Shown here: piece after piece, positions 1 to 5,800 of the stretch
How the letters are laid out: each line of letters opens with the position of its first letter
Position numbering within the stretch: the first letter of the stretch is position 1
NCBI GenBank assembly: GCA_003136795.1
Contig: PLDP01000182.1
Location: forward strand, 1-6,282
Length of the DNA stretch: 6,282 bases
Direction: 5' to 3'
From: Actinomycetota bacterium
GTDB taxonomy: Bacteria; Actinomycetota; Thermoleophilia; Gaiellales; Gaiellaceae
The notes under the pieces: model-generated
The model's input: only the letters and a program-made list of their open reading frames with translations
What the model was told of the DNA's origin: nothing
The model's database searches: none
Program-made: the position numbers and the translations under genes

Positions 1-642
1 CTGAACGCCGGCGCGATCACCGCGGTGCGAACCGCGGCCGTCTCCGGCGTCGCGACACGGCTCCTGGCCCGTGAGGATGCGCGAACGCTTGCGATCCTCG
101 GCGCGGGGATCCAGGCGCGTTCGCATCTCGACGCGATGCGTGCGGTGCGCGACTTCGACCGCGTCGTCGTCTGGAGCCGCACGCCGGGCCGCATCGAAGG
201 CGTCGAGGAGGCAGGCTCGGCCGAGGAGGCCGTGCGCGACGCCGACGTCGTCGTCACTGCGACCTCGGCCGCCGAGCCGATCCTCGAGCGCGCGTGGCTG
301 AAGCCGGGTGTGCACATCAATGCGGTCGGCTCGAGCATCCCGACGACGCGCGAGCTCGATACGGCGACGATGCGCGATGCAGCGCTCTTCGTCGACCGGC
401 GCGAGTCGACGATCAACGAGGCCGGTGATTTCCTGTTCGCGCAGCGCGATGGCGCGATCGGGCCGGAGCACATCCGGGCCGAGATCGGCGAGCTCTTGAT
501 CGGCGCGGGAGAGGGGCGGCGCTCGGACGACGAGCTGACCGTGTTCAAGTCGCTCGGCCTCGCCGTCGAGGATCTCGCGGCCGCCGAGCACGTGCTGCGC
601 CGCGCCGAAGCGGAGAACGTCGGCTCGGTTGTCTCGCTGTGA
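1..642 (+). CDS. Ornithine cyclodeaminase/mu-crystallin family protein (5' partial)
   Basis: The reading frame is open from base 1, so the N-terminal part lies left of the window and 213 residues are visible. The GTG at 25 is an internal valine of the family motif LTA-x-RTAA-x-S, seen here as ITAVRTAAVSG, and is not a start. A Rossmann nucleotide-binding loop GAGIQA follows at bases 100-117, then the conserved NAVGSSIP stretch near 330. Family members are usually about 310-340 residues, so roughly the C-terminal two thirds is present. The family comprises NAD(P)-dependent enzymes: ornithine cyclodeaminase, alanine dehydrogenase, ketimine reductase and iminosuccinate reductase. The stop TGA overlaps the GTG start of the next gene (GTGA, 639-642), so the two are translationally coupled. 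The dehydratase-like neighbour favours an imine-reducing or amino-acid dehydrogenase role over true ornithine cyclodeaminase, but this is inference. Family call strong; substrate unknown. Confidence 0.93.
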   Translation: MNAGAITAVRTAAVSGVATRLLAREDARTLAILGAGIQARSHLDAMRAVRDFDRVVVWSRTPGRIEGVEEAGSAEEAVRDADVVVTATSAAEPILERAWLKPGVHINAVGSSIPTTRELDTATMRDAALFVDRRESTINEAGDFLFAQRDGAIGPEHIRAEIGELLIGAGEGRRSDDELTVFKSLGLAVEDLAAAEHVLRRAEAENVGSVVSL

Positions 643-1586
643 TCGCGGTCGAGGAGATCAAGCGCGCGCGGGAGGTGCTCGAAGGAACGGCGATCCGCAC
701 GCCGCTCGTTCGCCTCGACGTCGACTCGGACGCGGAGATCTGGCTGAAGCTCGAGGTGCTGCAACCGGTGCGCTCGTTCAAGATCCGCGGCGCCGGCAAC
801 GCGATCCTGCAGGCGACCGACGAGGAGCTCGCGGGCGGCGTGCTGACCGCGAGCGCCGGGAACATGGCGCAAGGCGTTGCCTACGCGGCGCGCCTGCGCG
901 GCGTGCCCGCGACGATCGTCGTCCCGGACCACGCGCCCCAGACGAAGATCGACGCGATCGAGCGCTATGGCGGCCGCGTGATCAAGGTGCCCTACGAGGA
1001 GTGGTGGCAGGTGCTCGTCACCGGCCGCTATGAGGGCGCCTCAGGTCTCTTCATTCATCCGGTCGACAACGACCGCGTGATGGCGGGCAACGGCACGATC
1101 GGGCTGGAACTGCTCGAGCAGCTGCCCGACTTCGACACGGTCGTCGTCCCGTACGGCGGGGGTGGGCTCCTGACCGGGATCGCGAGCGCCGTCAAGGCCA
1201 CGCGGCCGGAGGTGCGCTTCTACGCCGCCGAGCCGGAGACCGGCGCGCCCGTCGCGGCGACGCTCGCGGCCGGCACGCCGACGGCGGTCGACTACACAGC
1301 GTCGTTTGTCGACGGCTCCGGTAGCCGCGAGCTGATCCCGCGCGTGTGGGAACAGGCCTCGCAGCTCCTGGACGGCGCGTTCGCGCTGCCGCTCGGCGAG
1401 GTGGCCGATGCGGTGCGGCTCGTCGCCGAGCGCACGCGTGTGATCGCCGAGGGCGCCGGCGCGCTGTCCGTCGCGGTCGCCGTGTCGTCGCGGCTTGCGG
1501 GCGCGAAGAAGGTGGTGTGCATCGTCTCGGGCGGCAACATCGACCCCGCCGTGCTCAGCCGGATCCTCGTCGGAGAGCAGCCGTGA
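639..1586 (+). CDS. Threonine/serine dehydratase-like PLP enzyme (fold type II)
   Basis: This 315-residue protein has the full signature of the threonine dehydratase/serine racemase group. SFKIRGA at residues 46-52 carries the Schiff-base lysine K48. SAGNMAQG starts at 72, with N75 expected to contact the cofactor. A glycine loop for the PLP phosphate, PYGGGGL, has G173-G176. SGGN at 297-300 is expected to contact the pyridine nitrogen. It lacks the C-terminal ACT-like regulatory domain of biosynthetic IlvA, which fits a catabolic or specialised enzyme. Such enzymes remove water or ammonia from hydroxy amino acids. The usual histidine of SAGNHAQG is methionine here (M76). The GTG start at 639 overlaps the upstream stop by 4 bases and has no well-placed Shine-Dalgarno, suggesting coupled translation. 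Pairing with a mu-crystallin-type enzyme recalls BhcB/BhcD and EutB/EutC. Fold and chemistry are well supported; the substrate is not known. Confidence 0.93.
   Translation: MIAVEEIKRAREVLEGTAIRTPLVRLDVDSDAEIWLKLEVLQPVRSFKIRGAGNAILQATDEELAGGVLTASAGNMAQGVAYAARLRGVPATIVVPDHAPQTKIDAIERYGGRVIKVPYEEWWQVLVTGRYEGASGLFIHPVDNDRVMAGNGTIGLELLEQLPDFDTVVVPYGGGGLLTGIASAVKATRPEVRFYAAEPETGAPVAATLAAGTPTAVDYTASFVDGSGSRELIPRVWEQASQLLDGAFALPLGEVADAVRLVAERTRVIAEGAGALSVAVAVSSRLAGAKKVVCIVSGGNIDPAVLSRILVGEQP
1572..1577 (+). promoter_or_regulatory. Shine-Dalgarno site for the class V PLP gene
   Basis: GGAGAG lies five bases upstream of the GTG at 1583, inside the end of the dehydratase gene. It decides the start of the class V PLP enzyme: the same frame is open much further upstream, but only from 1583 does the translation look like the family. 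Confidence 0.7.
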
Positions 1587-2728
1587 ACGTCGAGGCGCTC
1601 CGCGAGCGGTTCTCGTCGCTGCAGAAGGGCTTCGCGTTCTTCGACGCGCCGGGCGGCACACAGGTGCCGGACGAGGTCGGCCAGGCGATCGCGAACGCGC
1701 TGCGGGAGGCGTCGGGGAACCTCGGCGCGCCGTACGCGACCGGCCGCGCCGTCGAGGCGATCCTCGCGCGCGCCAAGGAGGATGCGGCGCGCTTTCTCGG
1801 CTGCACGCCCGACGAGATCTCGTTCGGCATGAACATGACGACGCTCGACTTTGCGATCTCCCGTTCCGCGGGCCGCGACTTCCAGGCGGGCGACGAGGTG
1901 CTCACCACCGAGCTCGACCACGACGGCGGCGTCGCGCCGTGGGTCGAGCTTGCGGCCGACAAGGGAATGGAGGTACGCGTTGCGGGCGTGACGGACGCGC
2001 TGACGGTCGACTACGACGACCTCGAGCGGCAGCTCTCCGAACGCACGCGCGTCGTCGCCTTCGCGATCGCCTCGAACGCGACCGGGTCGCTCGCGGATGC
2101 GAAGCGCATCTGCACTCTCGCGCGTGAGGCGGGCGCGATCTCGTGGATCGATGCCGTGCACTACGCGGCGCACGAGCCGGTCGACGTGCAAGAGATCGGC
2201 TGCGACGTGCTGCTCTGTTCGCCGTACAAGTTCTGCGGACCGCATCTCGGCATCGCCTACGTGCGCCGCGAGCTCGCAGAGACGTGGCGCCCGTACAAGG
2301 CGCGTCCGTCCGCTTCGACTCCGGTCGGCCGAAAGTTCGAGACGGGCACGCTGCCCTACGAGCTGCTCGCCGGGTTCAGTGCGACGATCGCCTATCTCGA
2401 CTCGATCGGCGGCATGAGCGCGGTTCGCGACTACGAGCGCGGCCTCGGCGCGCACTTCATCGACAAGCTGCCGGCCAACGTCACGTTGTATGGGCCGCCG
2501 ACGATGGACGGCCGCGTGCCGACGTTCCTGTTCAACGTCGAGGGCGTGCCTGCCGTCGACGTCGCTCACCGGCTCGGCGAGCGCGGAATCGGCATCTGGT
2601 CCGCCGACAACTGGTACTGCGTCTCGCTCGGCCCCCGCCTGCCGAAACAATCGCTGCGCGCGGGAATCGCGCACTACAACACGCTCGGCGAGGTCGATCG
2701 GCTGCTCGAAGCGCTCGCAGCGTTCTGA
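1583..2728 (+). CDS. Cysteine desulfurase-like class V PLP enzyme (VC1184-type)
   Basis: Translation from the GTG at 1583 gives 381 residues, normal for the family, beginning VNVEALRERFSSL followed by FDAPGGTQVP. The PLP lysine is K216 in SPYKFCGPHLG. Other class V landmarks are H113 in ELDHDGG followed by APW, D190 and H193 in DAVHY, and FETGTLPYE. The C-terminal AHYNTLGEVDRLLEAL is typical of the cysteine desulfurase-like VC1184 group. These proteins resemble SufS/CsdA, but many have no proven desulfurase activity and could be aminotransferases or lyases. A cysteine at 346 (WYC) sits in the C-terminal region; whether it matches the SufS persulfide cysteine cannot be judged by eye. The gene overlaps the dehydratase by 4 bases (GTGA, 1583-1586) and has a good Shine-Dalgarno, so it is the third and apparently last gene of the operon. 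Family call strong; reaction uncertain. Confidence 0.9.
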   Translation: MNVEALRERFSSLQKGFAFFDAPGGTQVPDEVGQAIANALREASGNLGAPYATGRAVEAILARAKEDAARFLGCTPDEISFGMNMTTLDFAISRSAGRDFQAGDEVLTTELDHDGGVAPWVELAADKGMEVRVAGVTDALTVDYDDLERQLSERTRVVAFAIASNATGSLADAKRICTLAREAGAISWIDAVHYAAHEPVDVQEIGCDVLLCSPYKFCGPHLGIAYVRRELAETWRPYKARPSASTPVGRKFETGTLPYELLAGFSATIAYLDSIGGMSAVRDYERGLGAHFIDKLPANVTLYGPPTMDGRVPTFLFNVEGVPAVDVAHRLGERGIGIWSADNWYCVSLGPRLPKQSLRAGIAHYNTLGEVDRLLEALAAF

Positions 2729-2760
2729 ACCTGGTTCTCGCCGCAGGCGAAACCAGGTTC
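2727..2760 (+). terminator. Strong hairpin at operon end, possible terminator or dispersed palindrome
   Basis: The left arm 2727-2742 (GAACCTGGTTCTCGCC) pairs with the right arm 2746-2760 (GGCGAAACCAGGTTC). This makes 15 base pairs with one bulged C (2737 or thereabouts) and a GCA loop. The stem begins on the G of the TGA stop. There is no T-run after it, so it is not a canonical intrinsic terminator on either strand. It may stop transcription without a U-tract, protect the 3' end of the operon mRNA, or be a copy of a dispersed palindromic repeat. The structure is certain from the sequence; its role is inferred. Confidence 0.5.
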
Positions 2761-2809
2761 ACGTCTGATGCCTTAGGTTCTCCTTACAGGTGTTCGGCAT
2801 CCTGTTGCC

Positions 2810-4396
2810 GTGCGCAGGTTGGGGGTCCTGGCAGCGGTTTTGATCGTTCTGCTGCCGGCCAGTGGGTCGGCGGCGAACAGGGCTGCGCGTGCGGGCGTGT
2901 TCACCGGGTACGGGTTCGACGCGTGCACCGCGCCGTCGACCGCGTCGCTGAACGCCTGGAGCGCCTCGCCGTACCGCTCGCTCGGCATCTACCTCGGCGG
3001 CGTCAATCGCGCCTGCGCCGACGGGAACCTGAACGCGTCGTGGGTGTCGTCGACGCTCGCGTCGGGCTGGAGCCTGCTGCCGCTCTACGTCGGCCTGCAG
3101 GCGCCCTGCGTGAGCGACACGAAGCTCGCGAAGATCTCGTCGAATCTGACGACCGCGTCGAACCAGGGCGGCGCGGCCGCGGACGACGCTGTTTCGCTCA
3201 CCGCGAAGTTCGGCCTGCCGGGTGGCACTCCGATCTACTTCGACATGGAGGGCTACTCGACGACGAACGCGACGTGCACGAAGGTCGTGCAGTCATTCGT
3301 CACGGCCTGGGTGGACGAACTGCACGCCCAGGGCTTCGTCGCCGGCGTCTACGGCAGCGCCGCCTCGACGATCCGCGACATCGCCGCGCTCTCGTCGCTT
3401 CCCGACGCCGCGTGGATCGCCGACTGGAACGGCGTCGAGAGCGTCTTCGGCGACCCGCATGTGAGCGACAGCCTCTGGGCGAACCACCAGCGCGTGCACC
3501 AGTACAAGGGCGGTCACAAGGAGACGTGGGGCGGGGTCACGATCAACATCGACAGCAACTACGTCGACGGCCCGGTGCTGGGCGGCGTCGTGCCTGCGCC
3601 GCCTCCGCCTCCGCCGCCGGCCGGCTCGGTCGGCTCGGGTGACAACCGCGCCCTCGTCTCCTGGCCCGACGGCGCGTTCACGACGCCGGTCGCCGTGACG
3701 CTGACGCCGGAGGCTCCGCCGCCCGCGAACGGCTATGCCGTGCAGTTGACCGTCACGGACACCGACACTTCGACCCCGGTCACGACCTTCGGCGCGGCCG
3801 TGACGCTGCACATCACCGGCGCGACCGGCCTGGCGCCGTCGTTCTCCACCGACGGACTGACGTGGACGCCGCTGCCGAAGACCGCGTACACGGCGACCTC
3901 CGACGGCGGCGTCGACATCCAGACGACCGTGCCCGGGTACTTCGCGCTGCTTCCCGACACGATTCCGCCGTCGCAGCCGGACGGTTTCGCCGGGCGGTTC
4001 GTGCAGGGCTCGCTCCGCCTCAGCTGGCTGGCGTCCACCGACAATGCCGGCGCGGTCGTCTCGTACAACGTCCTGCTCGACGGCGCACCGCTGGCGACGG
4101 TCCCGGCCGCGAACCGGCGGGCGATCGTCCACACCTTCCAGCCGAACGCGCAGAGCGTCTATCGCGTGCAGGCCGTCGACGCTGCCGGCAATCTCAGCAC
4201 GCCGTCGCGCGCGATCGTCGTCGTCCCGGCGAAACGCCCCACCGCCGTGCCGCGCGTGTTGCCGCGCTGGGCGTGGGATCTCTACGACGCGCAGCACGGC
4301 CACGGCACACGGCCCGCGAGGGCGCCGAAGAAGCTACCCGCCTGGTACTGGCTCTGGGCCGCCTGGCGCTCGGCGCCGTTCCACCTCGCCCGCTAG
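2810..4396 (+). CDS. Secreted DUF1906 (Rv2525c-like) glycoside hydrolase-like protein with Fn3 domain
   Basis: The 528-residue protein starts at a GTG, giving MRR, a hydrophobic core (5-16) and a small-residue region ending about ASGSAA (17-22): a Sec-type signal peptide. Residues about 29-260 match the Rv2525c-like glycoside hydrolase-like domain (DUF1906): [17 protein letters not shown], then YFDMEGY (D145, E147), WIADWN at 202-207 and the closing NIDSNYVDG. This TIM-barrel-like fold resembles GH25 muramidases, so a cell-wall or glycan target is plausible but unproven. Its four cysteines (39, 69, 100, 156) could form disulfides outside the cell. A linker with seven consecutive prolines (264-270) leads to a beta-rich domain (about 280-380, including [12 protein letters not shown]) and a fibronectin type III domain (about 386-472, DAAGN near its end). 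The tail (473-528) is basic and Trp-rich, with LPxWxW twice. No clear Shine-Dalgarno precedes the start. A mannosyltransferase-like gene lies 43 bases downstream. Confidence 0.88.
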   Translation: MRRLGVLAAVLIVLLPASGSAANRAARAGVFTGYGFDACTAPSTASLNAWSASPYRSLGIYLGGVNRACADGNLNASWVSSTLASGWSLLPLYVGLQAPCVSDTKLAKISSNLTTASNQGGAAADDAVSLTAKFGLPGGTPIYFDMEGYSTTNATCTKVVQSFVTAWVDELHAQGFVAGVYGSAASTIRDIAALSSLPDAAWIADWNGVESVFGDPHVSDSLWANHQRVHQYKGGHKETWGGVTINIDSNYVDGPVLGGVVPAPPPPPPPAGSVGSGDNRALVSWPDGAFTTPVAVTLTPEAPPPANGYAVQLTVTDTDTSTPVTTFGAAVTLHITGATGLAPSFSTDGLTWTPLPKTAYTATSDGGVDIQTTVPGYFALLPDTIPPSQPDGFAGRFVQGSLRLSWLASTDNAGAVVSYNVLLDGAPLATVPAANRRAIVHTFQPNAQSVYRVQAVDAAGNLSTPSRAIVVVPAKRPTAVPRVLPRWAWDLYDAQHGHGTRPARAPKKLPAWYWLWAAWRSAPFHLAR

Positions 4397-4417
4397 CCAC
4401 TCCAGCGCGAGCGCGAG

Positions 4418-4438
4418 CCCGGTGCTATCGCTACCGGG
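4418..4438 (+). promoter_or_regulatory. Inverted repeat directly before the glycosyltransferase start
   Basis: CCCGGT (4418-4423) and ACCGGG (4433-4438) form a perfect 6-bp stem around a 9-base loop, with a possible extra G-T pair inside. The stem ends one base before the ATG at 4440. No T-run follows, so it is not an intrinsic terminator. In an mRNA it would occupy the ribosome-binding region; in DNA it could be an operator. Only the symmetry is seen; the function is inferred. Confidence 0.35.
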
Positions 4439-4439
4439 T

Positions 4440-5606
4440 ATGGCTTTTCGCCTTCGACTTACCACCCTGCTCGCGCTGCTCGTTCTTGCGGCGGCGACGG
4501 CGCTCGTGCCCGCGTTCGGGCTCGGGCCCGAGGGCGGCGACCTCGACGTGTTCTCGGGATATGCCGCGAAGATCGTGCACGGGGCGGTGCCGTACCGCGA
4601 CCTTCACCTTGAGTATCCGCCGGGCGCGCTCGCCGCGATCGTCCCGCCCGCGCTGGGAGCGCCGCGCGAGCACACCTACGCCATACGGTTCGAGTGGGGG
4701 ATGCTCGCGCTCCTCGCGCTCACGATCTCGCTGCTCGCCCGTCGGCCGCGTGCGGCGTTCGTCGTCGCGCTGGCGCCTCTGCTCCTCGGTCCGCTCGTGC
4801 TGAAGCGATTCGACGCGCTGCCGGCGCTGCTCACGGTTGTCGCGCTCCTGCTGGCGTTACGACGCCGGCATGCGTGGGCCGGCGCCGCGCTTGGGCTCGG
4901 GACGGCGGTGAAGCTCTATCCGGTGCTGCTCTTGCCGCTCGTCGTGATCGGCGCCGGGCGCAAGGCGGGCGCGCGTGCGGTCGCGGCGTTCGCCCTCGCC
5001 TGCGGTGCGGTGTTCGTCCCGTTTCTCGTGCTCGCGCCGCACGGTGTGATCTCGAGCATCCGCGACCAGGTGGGGCGTCATCTGCAGATCGAGACGCCGC
5101 TTGCGAGCCTCGCGCAGCTTGCGCATTCGTTCGGCGTGCTGAACGTCGGGGTCGTCTCGGAGGCGCACACCTACGGTCTGGGTGGGACGTCGGGCCTCCT
5201 GCTCGCCGTTCTCACGACGATTGCCTTTCTCGTCTCGCTCGGGTTGATCTGGTTCAACGCCCCGCGCCTCGTTCGCTCGCACCAAGGACTCGTGCTCGCC
5301 TGGGCGGCGACGCTCTGCGCTGCCGTCGTGTTCGGCCGTGTGCTCTCGCCTCAGTACCTCGTCTGGCTGCTGCCCGTGGTGCCACTCGTCTCGTGGCGCG
5401 CGACCTGGCTGCTCGTCGCATCGCTCGTGCTGACGAACATCTGGTACCCGGTGCACTACCTCGCGGTCGTCGTGCACGCGGATCGAGGCGGCATCGAGCT
5501 GCTGGTCGCACGCAACATCGTGCTCACGATCCTGCTTGCGACGCTGCTCGCAGCTGTAGGGCGACCGCAGAGGCGACGGTCGCGGCGAGCGCCGGGCGGA
5601 CCGTAA
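4440..5606 (+). CDS. Polytopic GT-C membrane glycosyltransferase, DUF2029 (mannosyltransferase-like)
   Basis: The ATG at 4440 gives 388 residues with a first membrane helix at about 8-27, so it is preferred; the frame is open upstream but only as a shadow of the previous gene. About ten hydrophobic segments follow (roughly 87-100, 106-121, 127-140, 145-170, 178-199, 251-270, 283-298, 302-317, 320-337, 350-372). The first external loop holds D34 and D36 (GGDLDVFSGYA) and PYRDLHLEYPPGA (51-63), the conserved acidic loop of the DUF2029/GT87 family. KLYP (158-161) and SPQYLVWLLP (303-312) are also typical. Characterised relatives such as mycobacterial PimE transfer mannose from polyprenyl-phosphate-mannose on the outer face of the membrane. 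Acceptor and sugar are unknown here. The tail is Arg-rich (RRRSRR), consistent with a cytoplasmic end. It may be cotranscribed with the secreted protein upstream, but no usual Shine-Dalgarno is visible. Confidence 0.87.
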   Translation: MAFRLRLTTLLALLVLAAATALVPAFGLGPEGGDLDVFSGYAAKIVHGAVPYRDLHLEYPPGALAAIVPPALGAPREHTYAIRFEWGMLALLALTISLLARRPRAAFVVALAPLLLGPLVLKRFDALPALLTVVALLLALRRRHAWAGAALGLGTAVKLYPVLLLPLVVIGAGRKAGARAVAAFALACGAVFVPFLVLAPHGVISSIRDQVGRHLQIETPLASLAQLAHSFGVLNVGVVSEAHTYGLGGTSGLLLAVLTTIAFLVSLGLIWFNAPRLVRSHQGLVLAWAATLCAAVVFGRVLSPQYLVWLLPVVPLVSWRATWLLVASLVLTNIWYPVHYLAVVVHADRGGIELLVARNIVLTILLATLLAAVGRPQRRRSRRAPGGP

Positions 5607-5647
5607 AAAAACCCGCCTGGTGCGGTGGCGCTTTCGTCCACCTCACC
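5605..5647 (-). terminator. Intrinsic terminator for the minus-strand acyl-CoA dehydrogenase gene
   Basis: Read on the minus strand, GGTGAGGTGG (5647-5638) pairs with CCACCGCACC (5628-5619) in nine of ten positions around a 9-base loop. Seven bases later comes an uninterrupted run of seven T (5611-5605). A shorter alternative stem, CCGC/GCGG, lies nearer the T-run. It ends 154 bases past the dehydrogenase stop and touches the stop of the converging glycosyltransferase gene. No matching T-run exists for the plus strand, so only minus-strand termination is supported. Confidence 0.6.
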
Positions 5648-5800
5648 GACCGGCCCATTCGCGCTTGCGCGCGCCTGAGTCGCTCAGCGAGGCTTCGACC
5701 TACTCGCGCTCCGCACCCGGCGGGAGCCGCAGAGTACGCCGGAGCGGGGCGTGTCCGCAAGTGCGTCCATGTGCGAAAGATCGCTCGGTGCGGACGATTT
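5648..5800. other. Convergent intergenic stretch with several inverted repeats, no gene seen
   Basis: No convincing coding sequence or tRNA is visible. Short perfect inverted repeats fill the stretch. CGCGC/GCGCG is at 5660-5673 with loop GCAA on the minus strand, a GNRA tetraloop. CTGAG/CTCAG is at 5675-5687. CGCTCC/GGAGCG at 5707-5746 encloses GGCG/CGCC. GTCCGCA/TGCGGAC (5753-5759 with 5789-5795) encloses GCGA/TCGC (5773-5784). With the terminator, this would make a long structured 3' untranslated region for the minus-strand gene. GC-rich DNA produces such short stems easily, so significance is uncertain. Confidence 0.4.

Noticed and set aside
25..27. GTG as the start of the ornithine cyclodeaminase-family gene
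   Set aside because: The codons before it already encode the conserved family motif (LNAGAITAV), so the gene begins outside the window.
1292..2674. A 460-residue open frame on the minus strand across the dehydratase and class V genes
   Set aside because: It is very rich in Arg, Ala and Asp/Glu with no family motif, the usual antisense shadow of high-GC genes; both sense-strand genes have complete family signatures.
1..2728. Assignment of the trio as the complete beta-hydroxyaspartate cycle (bhcABCD)
   Set aside because: No BhcC-type aldolase is visible, and the class V protein resembles the cysteine desulfurase-like VC1184 group instead of the aspartate-glyoxylate aminotransferase.
2774..2779. 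TAGGTT as a -10 box for the DUF1906 gene
   Set aside because: It fits only the loose TAnnnT pattern and has no -35-like element at proper spacing.
3597..3623. CCG/CCT-rich tract as a DNA repeat or recombination site
   Set aside because: It simply encodes the polyproline linker of the DUF1906 protein.
2143..3642. A 499-residue plus-strand open frame spanning the class V and DUF1906 genes
   Set aside because: Arg-rich low-complexity translation that crosses two recognisable genes in another frame.
4044..4439. Upstream extension of the glycosyltransferase frame
   Set aside because: The extension is Arg/Ser-rich shadow of the DUF1906 gene; the natural N-terminal membrane helix begins right after the ATG at 4440.
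5648..5800. A tRNA or small protein gene in the convergent gap
   Set aside because: No cloverleaf with a T-loop and anticodon arm could be fitted, and the short open frames are Arg-rich without ribosome-binding sites.
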